This document shows positions 18,501 through 28,100 of a stretch of DNA of 64,000 nucleotides, piece by piece (position 1 is the first letter of the stretch; each line of letters begins with the position of its first letter). Source of the DNA: Leucobacter sp. wl10 (GTDB taxonomy: Bacteria; Actinomycetota; Actinomycetes; Actinomycetales; Microbacteriaceae); contig NZ_KZ983988.1 in assembly GCF_003569785.1 (NCBI RefSeq), forward strand, positions 186,001 to 250,000, in the 5' to 3' direction. Below the pieces are notes generated by a model. That model was given only the letters and a program-made list of their open reading frames with translations, had not been told where the DNA came from and did no database searches. The position numbers and the translations under genes are program-made.

Positions 18501-19109
18501 GTGGAGTAGACGTTCGAACAGCTCGGGAGCGGTGCGTGGACGCCGCCGTTGCTCGGCTCGTTCTTCGCCGACCGTGATTTGTGCGGGGTGTCCGGCAACG
18601 ACGGGCTCCTGCGCTTCCACGACGCCGAATCGGGCCCGATCGCGCAGGAGGCGGTGGAGGCGACGTTCGGAAAGCTGGGTGTGCGGGCCGATGTGTTCGC
18701 GTTCGACTGGCGGGCGCGGCAGTACGCGATCAGCTCGTCGTTCGATGCGGATGGCAGATACTCCGGCGGGGATGAACCGGCCACGATCGTGGCGCTGGAT
18801 CCGTTCGACATGGCGATCGAGCCGTGGGGGATGGCTGTGGAGGACTTCGAACGGGCGGTCATGCTTCCCGCGGTGCAGGAGGGGCTCCGTCCGGAGCCGT
18901 TCGCGCGGTGGCGTGCCGCGCAGGGCGTGCCACCGCTGACGCTTGCGCAGTGCGCGGGCGCGACCGTCCCGGGGTTCTACGGCGGCGAGGTCGATCTCGG
19001 CAACCTCGAGCTGAACGACGTCGACGTCTACCTCACCTTCTTCGCGCAGCTGTGGCAGCGCGCCCGCGAGCAGAAGCCGGGCGACCCGGCCCCTCGGCTG
19101 GAGGTCTGA
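18501..19109 (+). pseudogene. Tdi1-type (DUF1851) immunity protein gene with an amber codon at position 3
   Basis: Reading from GTG 18501, which has AAGGAGG 7 nt upstream, gives V-E-stop-T-F-E-Q-L-G-S-G and then an open frame to 19109. The body (FAFDWRARQYAIS, ATIVALDPFDMAIEPW, FERAVMLPAVQEGL, GGEVDLGNLELNDVDVYLTFFAQLW) looks like the C-terminal domain of T6SS immunity protein Tdi1/DUF1851, which occurs widely in toxin-immunity loci. The TAG at 18507 would block the natural start. A TTG at 18549 could allow 186 residues but has no clear ribosome-binding site. Either it is a recent nonsense mutant or a weakly restarted gene. Family assignment is moderate. Confidence 0.6.
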
Positions 19110-19112
19110 CCG

Positions 19113-19748
19113 TTGCCGACGAAGTTGAAGCCGCAGGAGTGGCGGGCGCTGAATGCGGAGCTGGTGCCGTTGGTGGCAGCCTGGATCGACCGGCACAGTG
19201 ACGTGCTCAGCGAGAAGGGGCGGAAGTTCGCCGACCGCGCCATGGAGAAGGCGAACCTCGCGGGCGAGACGGGCACGCGGATCCTGTTCGAGCCGGTCAT
19301 CCTGATCGCCGCCGCCGCGGAGCCGCTGGACATCGACGAGCTGTACGCGGTGTGCGATCGGATCCCGTTCACCGGCGACTTCTTCCAGTGGAACTCGGTC
19401 GGCAACGTGTATGCCGCCGCAGTGCGGATCTACGCTCGGGCCGGCGAGCCCGATCGTGCCGCGTACCCGCTGCAGATGATCGCCTACCCCGAGAACGGGG
19501 AGAAGCTCGCCGATCCGTTCGCCGCGGGGAAGCAGGCGACGCTGAATCGTGCGAACGGCGGCATCCTCGGCGGCCTTCCGCGGTATCCGCGTCCTGCGAC
19601 GACGATCCCCGCGCTGCAGCATCTCATCAGTGCGATTGCGGAGTGGATCTACATATGGGCGTACGACCGGTCGACGGAGTGGCCGCATCAGCGCCTCGAC
19701 GACGCGATCGAGGAAGCGGTGCGCGAGGCCGGGGCCTACCTGGCCTGA
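19113..19748 (+). CDS. Uncharacterised protein next to the Tdi1-like gene
   Basis: 211 residues, no family I recognise. It is soluble by composition, with an acidic, helix-rich pattern (LVPLVAAWIDRHSDVLSEKG, ILFEPVILIAAAAEPLDIDELYAVCD, FFQWNSVGNVYAAAVRIYARAG). TTG at 19113 is the likely start, with GGAGG 9 nt upstream at 19099, and it begins 3 bp after the Tdi1-like frame. The tight spacing suggests joint expression and perhaps a shared role in toxin neutralisation, which is inference. No toxin gene is seen nearby. Confidence 0.7.
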   Translation: MPTKLKPQEWRALNAELVPLVAAWIDRHSDVLSEKGRKFADRAMEKANLAGETGTRILFEPVILIAAAAEPLDIDELYAVCDRIPFTGDFFQWNSVGNVYAAAVRIYARAGEPDRAAYPLQMIAYPENGEKLADPFAAGKQATLNRANGGILGGLPRYPRPATTIPALQHLISAIAEWIYIWAYDRSTEWPHQRLDDAIEEAVREAGAYLA

Positions 19749-20098
19749 CCTCGCGTGCACCTGCGCCGCACGGCGTTCCGACATCCGAGGACATGTTCTC
19801 TCATGATGCGCCCACGACCACCGACGCCCTCTCTGCCCGCCCAGCAGGCGAACGGGACCGCCGGAGCGATGATGGCCGGCCGCGTTGGCGTGTGTCGCCG
19901 AAGGTGTTGCCGAAGCGCACCCGCGCCTCTCGGCTCAGCCCTCCCGCGATCTGCGACGTCTGAGCCCGGGCACCCGCCCGCCTGCCCCAGGCTCCGCCCG
20001 TCCACCGTCGCCCTCGCGCTGCACCGCTCCGGCGGACGCGACCGGGGCGGTCGGGGAGATCCGGAGAGGCCGCGCGCGGCTCAGATAGCATCGCAGGC
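19749..20098. other. Intergenic stretch, no gene seen
   Basis: About 350 bp between the unknown gene and the sulfurtransferase. Open frames on either strand are arginine/proline-rich GC shadows without ribosome-binding sites or recognisable motifs. It must hold the promoter of the sulfurtransferase, but I see no clear -35/-10 pair. Confidence 0.5.
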
Positions 20099-20968
20099 AT
20101 GACCGAACGATCGGAACTGCTCATCGATGCCGCCGAGCTCGGCGCCGCGCTGCGCGAGGAGGCCGGACTGCCCGCGCATGCGCCCCGCACGCGCGTGCTC
20201 GACGTGCGATGGACCCTGCCGCAGCCCGACGGCCGCCCCGCCTACCTCGCAGGGCACATTCCCGGCGCGGTATACGTCGACCTCGAGGCCGAGCTGTCGG
20301 GGCACGGCCCCGCGACCGAGGGCCGGCACCCGCTTCCGGATCCCGCCTCGCTCACCGAAGCCGCGCGGCGCTGGGGCCTCGGGCCGGACGACCGGGTGGT
20401 CGCCTACGACGGCGGCGGCAACTTCGCCTCGGCCAGGCTGTGGTGGCTGCTGCGCGACTCCGGTTTCGAGCGGGTGCGGCTGCTCGACGGCGCGCTGCCG
20501 GCCTGGGTCGACGCGGGCCTGCCGCTCGAGAGCGGCGATGTCGCGCCTCTCCCCGGCTCCGTCGCTCTCGGCTCCGGGCGGCTGCCGCGCCTCGATCTCG
20601 GTGAGGTCGCCGCGTTCGCTCAGGATCACCTGCTGCTCGACGTGCGCGCGGCCGAGCGGTACGCGGGCTCCGAGGAGCCCATCGACCCGAGGGCCGGGCA
20701 CGTCCCCGCGGCGCGCAACCTTCCCACCGGCGGCAATCTCGACGCCGGCGGGTTCTTCCTTCCGGCGGAGGCGCTGCGCGAACGCTTCACGGCGGCGGGC
20801 GCGCTCGGTGCCGCTCGCGTCGGCGCGTACTGCGGCTCGGGCATCACCGCGAGCCACACCCTGTTCGCGCTGGCGCTCGCGGGCGGCGACGGCGCCCTCT
20901 TCCCGGGCTCCTGGTCGCAGTGGTCGAACCACCCGAGCCTCCCCGTCGCGACCGGACCGCAGCCCTGA
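20099..20968 (+). CDS. sseA: Sulfurtransferase, two rhodanese domains (3-mercaptopyruvate type)
   Basis: 289-residue enzyme moving sulfane sulfur from 3-mercaptopyruvate or thiosulfate to a thiol acceptor or cyanide. The N-terminal inactive rhodanese domain (VLDVRWTLPQPDGRPAYLAGHIPGAVYVDLEAELSG in parts, about residues 35-75) is followed by a catalytic domain with LLDVRAAERYAGSEEPIDPRAGHVPAARNLP in parts. The active loop is YCGSGITASHT (Cys near residue 244). A CGSG-(V/I)-TA loop favours mercaptopyruvate over thiosulfate sulfurtransferase. Monocistronic and convergent with the aminotransferase. Confidence 0.9.
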   Translation: MTERSELLIDAAELGAALREEAGLPAHAPRTRVLDVRWTLPQPDGRPAYLAGHIPGAVYVDLEAELSGHGPATEGRHPLPDPASLTEAARRWGLGPDDRVVAYDGGGNFASARLWWLLRDSGFERVRLLDGALPAWVDAGLPLESGDVAPLPGSVALGSGRLPRLDLGEVAAFAQDHLLLDVRAAERYAGSEEPIDPRAGHVPAARNLPTGGNLDAGGFFLPAEALRERFTAAGALGAARVGAYCGSGITASHTLFALALAGGDGALFPGSWSQWSNHPSLPVATGPQP

Positions 20969-21098
20969 GTGCCGTCGCCGATCCCGCACGCCGGCGCAGG
21001 GGGTGACTTCGGCTCGCAGACTCGCTCAATCGCCGGCTCCCCAGCCCCGCACTCCCGAACCTTCCGCAGCCGGGCCTCCCGCCCCGGGCCTCCCCCCG

Positions 21099-21157
21099 TC
21101 GAGAGGCGCAAAAGTCACACGATTCCGGCAAGATCGGGCGAGTTCTCCGCCTCTCGA
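21099..21157. repeat. Hairpin with 10-bp perfect arms downstream of the sulfurtransferase
   Basis: TCGAGAGGCG (21099-21108) and CGCCTCTCGA (21148-21157) are perfect inverted repeats around a 39-bp loop of lower GC content. It lies 130 bp after the sulfurtransferase stop in a non-coding stretch. It may be a terminator or a dispersed palindromic element; one copy is visible here, so repetition cannot be judged. Confidence 0.45.
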
Positions 21158-21205
21158 GGCCGTCCATCAGCCCCGAGGCCCCGCACGAACCTTCCTCCGC
21201 ACGAC

Positions 21206-21253
21206 GAAGGGGCCTCGATCCCGCACCTGACGATGCGAGGTCGAGGCCCCTTC
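21206..21253 (-). terminator. Terminator hairpin for the mmsA - aminotransferase unit
   Basis: GAAGGGGCCTCGA (21206-21218) pairs perfectly with TCGAGGCCCCTTC (21241-21253), loop 22 nt with a minor internal stem. It lies 65 bp downstream of the class III aminotransferase stop on the minus strand, between convergent genes, so it could stop transcription in both directions. No long T-tract follows. Confidence 0.6.
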
Positions 21254-21318
21254 GGTCTCAGCCCACGAGCAGCGGCCGGGCATCTCGACAAGCTCGACGG
21301 CCGGTGGGAGCGCCCCGC

Positions 21319-22710
21319 CTACGCTCCGGTGCAGTACTCGTCGGCGACGTCGAGCGCGGCGTCGTAGATGTCGAGGCCCCTCACCAGGTCCTCCTCCTCG
21401 ATGATCAGCGGCGGGGCGATCTGCAGGCGGTTGAAGTGCGTGAACGGCCACAGGCCCGCGTTCTTGCACGCGGCGGTGACGGCGTTCATCGGGGCCGCGG
21501 CCTCGCCCGAGGCGTTGTAGGGCACGAGCGGCTCTCGGGTCTCGCGATCCTTCACCAGATCGAGCGCCCAGAAGAGCCCGAGACCGCGGAACTCGCCTAC
21601 CGAGGGGTGCTTCTCGGTGAGCTCGGCGAGGCGCGGTTCGACGACGCGCGAGCCGAGGTCCCGGACCCGCTCGAGGATCCGCTCCTCCTCGAAGATGTCG
21701 AAGGTCGCGACACCCGAGGCGCAGGCCAGCGGGTGGCCGGAGTACGTGAGGCCGCCCGGGAAGGCGCGGTCGGCGAAGGTGTTGTGGATCTCCTCGGAGA
21801 TGACCACGCCGCCGAGGGGCACATACCCCGAGTTGACGCCCTTCGCGAAGGTCACGAGATCGGGCGCGACGTCGAAGCCCTGGTAGGCGAACCACTCGCC
21901 GGTGCGCCCGAAGCCGACCATGACCTCGTCGAGGATCATGACGATGCCGTACCTGTCGCAGATCTCGCGCACGCCGGGCAGGTAGCCGGTCGGCGGTACG
22001 AGCACGCCGTTCGTGCCGGTGACGGTCTCGAGGATGATCGCCGCGATCGTGTCGGGGCCTTCGAGCTGGACGGTCCGCTCGAGGTGCGCGAGCGCGCGCT
22101 CGGCCTCCTGCTCGGGGGTCTCGGCGTGGAACGCGGAGCGGTACTGGTACGGGCCCTCGAAGTGCACGACGAAGGGGTCGAGCACGCCGTTCGCCCAGCG
22201 GCGGGGCTCCCCCGTAAGCGTGATCGCCGTCGCGGTCGAGCCGTGGTAGGAGCGGTAGCGCGCGAGCACCTTCTGGCGCCCCGTGTGGTGCCTGGCCATG
22301 CGCACCGCGTACTCGTTGGCGTCGGCCCCGCCGTTCGTGAAGAACACCGAGCGGGCGCCCTCGAAGGAGTGCTCGACGACCCGCTTGGCGAGTTCGCCTC
22401 GCACGTCGTTCGCCACGGCCGGCTGGATCGAAGCGAGGCGGCCCGCCTGCTCCTGGATCGCCTTCACGAGGCCGGGGTGCTGGTGGCCGAGGTTCAGGTT
22501 GACGAGCTGCGACGAGAAGTCGAGGTACTCCTTGCCGTCGTAGTCCCAGAAGCGCACGCCCTCGCCCTTGGCCACGGGCAGCGGCTTGATCTGCGCCTGC
22601 GCCGACCACGAGTGGAAGACGTACTGGCGGTCGTTCTCGCGCACCTCGCGCTGCGCCGCCGTGTCGCCGAAGCTCTGCCCGGCACCGTTCAGGTCGATGA
22701 AGTCAGTCAT
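21319..22710 (-). CDS. Class III aminotransferase (omega-amino acid type)
   Basis: 463-residue PLP enzyme that moves a terminal amino group (for example from beta-alanine, taurine or a diamine product) to pyruvate or 2-oxoglutarate. Motifs: YLDFSSQLVNLNLGHQHP near residue 62, FFTNGGADANEYAVRMARHHTG near 123, YRSYHGSTATAITLTG, ILDEVMVGFGRTGEWFAYQG near 248, and the PLP lysine in TFAKGVNSGYVPLGG (about residue 285). It lies 32 bp downstream of mmsA on the same strand. With that enzyme it fits a beta-alanine to malonate semialdehyde to acetyl-CoA route, but the amino donor is inferred. Confidence 0.92.
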   Translation of the reverse strand: MTDFIDLNGAGQSFGDTAAQREVRENDRQYVFHSWSAQAQIKPLPVAKGEGVRFWDYDGKEYLDFSSQLVNLNLGHQHPGLVKAIQEQAGRLASIQPAVANDVRGELAKRVVEHSFEGARSVFFTNGGADANEYAVRMARHHTGRQKVLARYRSYHGSTATAITLTGEPRRWANGVLDPFVVHFEGPYQYRSAFHAETPEQEAERALAHLERTVQLEGPDTIAAIILETVTGTNGVLVPPTGYLPGVREICDRYGIVMILDEVMVGFGRTGEWFAYQGFDVAPDLVTFAKGVNSGYVPLGGVVISEEIHNTFADRAFPGGLTYSGHPLACASGVATFDIFEEERILERVRDLGSRVVEPRLAELTEKHPSVGEFRGLGLFWALDLVKDRETREPLVPYNASGEAAAPMNAVTAACKNAGLWPFTHFNRLQIAPPLIIEEEDLVRGLDIYDAALDVADEYCTGA

Positions 22711-22742
22711 GCTGCAATTCTCTCAGTTCGGAGGCCGTTTCG

Positions 22743-24227
<1,485 letters not shown>

Positions 24228-24418
24228 CCGACAATCCTCTCAAATCGATCAATGTGTGCGGGATCGCAGAAGCCCGACGAATCCCAGTATCACAGCGATG
24301 TTCACGGGATACCACCGGCACTCCATCCGCAGATCGCCCGCCTCGCATACACTTTGTTTGAGCCTCGGCTCGCGGCGGGGATCAGAAGGTCACGGCGTCA
24401 GTGGATCTGGAGAGGGAC

Positions 24419-26092
24419 ATGGAGCACGATCGGGCGCGCATCACGGTGCGCGAGGCGCTCGAGCTGCCCGAGATGCGGGCGGGGCTGCCCGAGCTCGTCG
24501 CGGGCGAGGCGGGCCTCGAACGTGCGGCCCGCTGGGCGCACGTCGTCGCGGGGACCGCCGCGGCGCAGCTGCTCGACGGCGGCGAGCTCGTGCTCACCAC
24601 CGGTGCGGCCTGGCCGCGCGATGCGGAGGGGCTCGAGACGCTCGCCGCCCGACTCCTCGACGCCGAGCCCGCCGCGGTGGTGCTCGAGCTCGGCCACAGC
24701 TTCGACGCCGCGCCGGCGCCCCTCGCCGCCGCGTGCGAGGCCCGCGGCGTCCCCCTCGTCGTGCTGCGTCGCGAGGTGCGCTTCGTGCAGATCACGCAGC
24801 GCATCCACCAGCGGGTGCTCGCCGACCAGCACGAGGCGCTCGCGGCCCGCGCGGAGGTCCACGCCATGCTCACCGAGCTGGGCCTCAACCGCAGCCCGGT
24901 CGACTACGTGATCGAGCGCCTCGCCGGCGCCCTCGATGCGCCCGTGGTGCTCGAGGACTCGGCGCGGCGCGTGGTCGCGTGGTCTGGATCGGCGAGCGCC
25001 GAGCACGTGCTCGCGGCCTGGAGCGATGCGCGGGCACTGTCGCTGCCCGACGGCCGGGACCGCGTGCCGGTCGAGGCGCAGGGGCGGCGGTGGGGGCACC
25101 TGACCGCGCTGCAGGGCCCGCCGCATCCAGCCGGGCGGCGCACGGTGCTCGAGCTCGGGGCGTTCGCGCTCGCGCTCGGCCGCCTGGCCGATCCGGAGGG
25201 TGAGCAGTGGCTGCAGCTGGGCTCGAAGCGCATGTTCGAGGTGCTGCTCGAAGGGCGCTACCGGAGCGCCGACGAGCTCGCGGCACAGCTCGCCGCGAGC
25301 GGGCTTCCCGTCGAGGGGCGCGTGCTGCTGGGGGCCACCCTGTGCTCGACCGGGGGTTCCGCCCCGGCCGACTTCGGCCACGACGGACCTCCCGAGCGAA
25401 CGATGCTCGAAACCGCTCTGCGGCGGGCCGTCTCCCCTGACGGCCGAGTGCTCATCGCCCCCGATACGGATGCCGGGGCTGCGGGATCCGCCGGAGCCGA
25501 GCACGGCCGCCCGATCCTGCTCGCTCTGCTCTCGTTTCCGCCCGGAGACCGACGGACCGCGAGCGCCGGTTCCGCCGCCCCTCCGTTCGCGGTCCGCCTC
25601 GCGCAGGAGCTCGACGCGCTGCTCCCCGAGACCGCACCGGCCTCCTGGGGCGCGCACCTCGGACTCGGGCCGAGCGGCACGCGGATCCGCGCGCTCATCA
25701 CCTCGCTCGAGCAGGTGCGCGCGGCCGGGATGCTGGATCCCTCCGCCTCGGTCGGGAGGGTGACCGTACAGCAGGCGGAGCGGCAGCCGCTCGCCTACCT
25801 CGTGCGAGGGCTCGCCGCCACGCCGGAGGTGCAGGAGTTCGCGGCCGAAGCGCTCGGCCCGCTGCTCGAGCACGACGGGACGACCGGCCCGGGCCACAGC
25901 GGCGACCTGCTGCGGGTGCTGCAGGCCTACCTGGAGCAGCCGGCCAACCGCTCCCTCGCCGCGCGGCGCGCGCGGCTCTCCCGCTCCGTGTTCTACCAGC
26001 GCCTGGCGCTCATCGAGGAGCTGCTGGACGTCGATCTCGCAGACGGCGCCGTGATCGCCACGCTCACGGTCGCGCTGCTCGCCCGGCGGTGA
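24419..26092 (+). CDS. PucR family transcriptional regulator
   Basis: 557-residue activator type. The N-terminal PucR domain starts ITVREALELPEMRAGLPELVAGEAGLERAARW in parts (about residues 8-40). The middle has a GGDEF-like/CdaR-type segment. The C-terminal HTH is LLRVLQAYLEQPANRSLAA followed by ARLSRSVFYQRLALIEELL (about residues 500-545). ATG 24419 has GGAGAGGG 3-4 nt upstream; the GTG at 24401 would add six residues. It is transcribed divergently from mmsA - aminotransferase across a 191-bp gap, and PucR proteins usually activate such neighbouring catabolic genes with a pathway amine or amino acid as ligand. Confidence 0.9.
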   Translation: MEHDRARITVREALELPEMRAGLPELVAGEAGLERAARWAHVVAGTAAAQLLDGGELVLTTGAAWPRDAEGLETLAARLLDAEPAAVVLELGHSFDAAPAPLAAACEARGVPLVVLRREVRFVQITQRIHQRVLADQHEALAARAEVHAMLTELGLNRSPVDYVIERLAGALDAPVVLEDSARRVVAWSGSASAEHVLAAWSDARALSLPDGRDRVPVEAQGRRWGHLTALQGPPHPAGRRTVLELGAFALALGRLADPEGEQWLQLGSKRMFEVLLEGRYRSADELAAQLAASGLPVEGRVLLGATLCSTGGSAPADFGHDGPPERTMLETALRRAVSPDGRVLIAPDTDAGAAGSAGAEHGRPILLALLSFPPGDRRTASAGSAAPPFAVRLAQELDALLPETAPASWGAHLGLGPSGTRIRALITSLEQVRAAGMLDPSASVGRVTVQQAERQPLAYLVRGLAATPEVQEFAAEALGPLLEHDGTTGPGHSGDLLRVLQAYLEQPANRSLAARRARLSRSVFYQRLALIEELLDVDLADGAVIATLTVALLARR

Positions 26093-26235
26093 TCCCTCGA
26101 GCGCTCCGAGCGCCTGCGAACCGCATGCGATCTGCAGACGATACGCAGTTCAGAGCCGGATCCGGCATATCCTCCGCGGATCCCGGATCTACCGCCGGCG
26201 CGGAGGCGGGGCCGTCCCCGGCGCGGGGGCCCTGT

Positions 26236-26907
26236 TCACGTCGCCTCCTCGCCCCGGCGATCCACCCGCGCCTCGCCGTCCCAGAGGCTCGGATACTCGT
26301 GACCGAGCCCGATCACCAGCCGCCGCAGCGCGGGCAGCGAGAGCCCGATCACGCAGCTCGGGGCGCCCTCGATCCGCTCGATGAAGGCCCCCGCGAGGCC
26401 GTCGATCGCGAAGCCGCCGGCGAGCTCCAGCGGCTCCCCCGTGCCGACGTAGGCCTCGAGCTCGGCGTCGCCGAGATCCGCCGAGAGCATCACCCGAGCC
26501 GTGTCCACCGCCCCGGCCGCGCCCCGCACCGCACCGCCCGTGCAGTCGACGAGCCAGTGGCCCGAGTGCAGCACCCCGGTGCGGCCGCGATGCCGCTTGG
26601 CCCGGTCGAGCGCCACCCCGGGCAGGTGCGGCTTGCCCAGGATCTCGCCGTCCAGCAGAAACATCGAGTCGCCGCCGAGCACGAGCCCGTCGATCCGGTC
26701 CCCGTGGCGCCGCACGACGTCCTCGGCCTTGAGCCGGCCGAGGTGCTGCGTCAGCTCCGGCGCCGTGAGCGGCCTCCCGAGCTCCGACTCGCGCTCGGCG
26801 ACCGCCGCCTCCTCGTCGACGTCGGGGGCGAGGCAGACGGGCTCGATGCCGGCTCCCCGGAGCACCGAGAGGCGGGCGGGCGAGGTCGAGGCGAGGTACA
26901 GACGCAT
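26236..26907 (-). CDS. maf: Maf family nucleoside-triphosphate pyrophosphatase
   Basis: 223-residue house-cleaning pyrophosphatase that hydrolyses modified or canonical NTPs. Start MRLYLASTSPARLSVLRGAGIEP: the usual SxSPRR loop reads STSPAR, so its first Arg is Ala. Later LVLGGDSMFLLDGEILGKP supplies the conserved Asp/Lys, and GLAGAFIERIEGAPSCVIGLSLP is the C-terminal signature (PSCVIGL is typical of actinobacterial Maf). ATG 26907 is chosen because the 45 upstream in-frame residues are Arg/Pro-rich and unlike the family. Confidence 0.93.
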   Translation of the reverse strand: MRLYLASTSPARLSVLRGAGIEPVCLAPDVDEEAAVAERESELGRPLTAPELTQHLGRLKAEDVVRRHGDRIDGLVLGGDSMFLLDGEILGKPHLPGVALDRAKRHRGRTGVLHSGHWLVDCTGGAVRGAAGAVDTARVMLSADLGDAELEAYVGTGEPLELAGGFAIDGLAGAFIERIEGAPSCVIGLSLPALRRLVIGLGHEYPSLWDGEARVDRRGEEAT

Positions 26908-26987
26908 GGAATCGAGTCTACGCGGGGAGCCCCGCCCCACCCTACCGGGGCTGGTGCCGCCACCGCCCGGGGTGGGATGATGGGGAG

Positions 26988-27317
26988 ATGGGACACCTCG
27001 TCTACGCCGCGACGGTCGAGTATCCGATCGAGGACCGCGCACTGGCCCACCTCAAGGTGGCGGTCGGCATGAAGCTGCGCCGCCAGGAGAGCTTCTTCCT
27101 CAGCTGGACCAATCCGGTCGAGCGCGGCAGCGGGCGGGTGTCGCTCTGGCTCTCGCCCTCGATCCCGCTCATCTTCCGATTCTCGGGCAGCCGCACCCCG
27201 GAGCTCAACGAGATCTGGATCGAGGTGCTCGGCGAACTGTCGCACACCCCGCGCGGCCTGGTGCTCATCACCGAGAAAGAGGCCGAGACCTTCGCCGCGC
27301 AGCGCTCAGCGGGCTGA
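26988..27317 (+). CDS. DUF7882 family protein (first of a tandem pair)
   Basis: 109-residue small protein, MGHLVYAATVEYPIEDRALAHLKVAVGMKLRRQESFFLSW in outline, then SIPLIFRFSGSRTPELNEIWIEVL. This is the compact family that I know from Microbacteriaceae, often mislabelled as ATP-dependent DNA ligase. It has no catalytic motifs and its function is unknown. It is followed 45 bp later by a paralog sharing DRALAHL, the KL-QES segment and the SxPLxF pattern. Divergent from maf. Confidence 0.82.
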   Translation: MGHLVYAATVEYPIEDRALAHLKVAVGMKLRRQESFFLSWTNPVERGSGRVSLWLSPSIPLIFRFSGSRTPELNEIWIEVLGELSHTPRGLVLITEKEAETFAAQRSAG

Positions 27318-27362
27318 CCCGTTCACCGTTTCCCGTCCATGCACCCCTGAGGAGGGCTCCCC

Positions 27363-27662
27363 GTGGGATACCTGCACTACGGACCGTCGCAGATCTTCCG
27401 ATTCGACGACCGCGCACTCGCGCACCTGCGCACGGTCATCATGACGAAGCTGCTGCAGCAGGAGAGCCTGCTGTTCACCTGGAACGACGCCGGCATCCAG
27501 CGCAGCATCTGGCTGCAGCCGTCCGTCCCGCTGCAGTTCGAATTCGAGGCCGCCGAGACGCCGGCCATCAATCGCGCCTGGCTCGAGGAGCTCACGGCGG
27601 TCGCCAACGCCCCCGCCGGGCTGCGGCTTCTTCCGGAACCCGACCCGGGGCAGCAGCACTGA
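27363..27662 (+). CDS. DUF7882 family protein (second of a tandem pair)
   Basis: 99 residues, GTG start at 27363 after GAGGAGGGCTCCCC. Shares with its neighbour FDDRALAHLRTVIMTKLLQQESLLFTW in pattern, WLQPSVPLQFEFEA, and LNRAWLEEL-like NRAWLEEL. A tandem duplication is likely. Function unknown. Confidence 0.8.
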   Translation: MGYLHYGPSQIFRFDDRALAHLRTVIMTKLLQQESLLFTWNDAGIQRSIWLQPSVPLQFEFEAAETPAINRAWLEELTAVANAPAGLRLLPEPDPGQQH

Positions 27663-27791
27663 CGCGCCACCGGGCGCGCGCTTACACCGGGCCGCGCTCC
27701 GTTCGCAAGCCCCTACTCCCCCCGGTCGCCGCACCCTAGCGTGACTTGAAAACCGGACGGCGTCTGCCGTTCGGAGACGAAGGGAGTTGTC

Positions 27792-28061
27792 ATGGGTTTC
27801 CTCGCTTTTCTGCTGCTCGGCCTCATCGCGGGCGCCATCGCGAAGGCGATTCTGCCCGGTCGCCAGGGCGGCGGCTGGATCGCCACGCTGATCCTCGGAG
27901 TGGTGGGCGCGCTCGTCGGAGGCTGGCTCGGCTCGCTGCTCTTCGGAGCCGACATCGGCAGGTTCTTCTCGATCGAGACCTGGCTGCTCGCCATCGGCGG
28001 CTCCATCCTCGTACTGCTCGTCTACGGCCTCGTCGTCGGGCGCGGCCGACGCGACGCCTAG
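27792..28061 (+). CDS. GlsB/YeaQ/YmgE family stress-response membrane protein
   Basis: 89-residue protein with three hydrophobic helices (FLAFLLLGLIAGAIAKAIL, WIATLILGVVGALVGGWLGSLL, WLLAIGGSILVLLVYGLVV) and the family glycine patterns GLIAGAIAK and GGWIATLILGVVGA. It localises to the membrane; family members are induced by general stress, with an unknown molecular role. ATG 27792 has AAGGGAG 5-7 nt upstream. Confidence 0.92.
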   Translation: MGFLAFLLLGLIAGAIAKAILPGRQGGGWIATLILGVVGALVGGWLGSLLFGADIGRFFSIETWLLAIGGSILVLLVYGLVVGRGRRDA

Positions 28062-28100
28062 CGCATCCTCCGGCGTGCACGTGATGGGAGAATGGGAGGC

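Noticed and set aside
19749-20098. Small frames in the gap before the sulfurtransferase
   Set aside because: Arg/Pro-rich without ribosome-binding sites or similarity; best read as noncoding.
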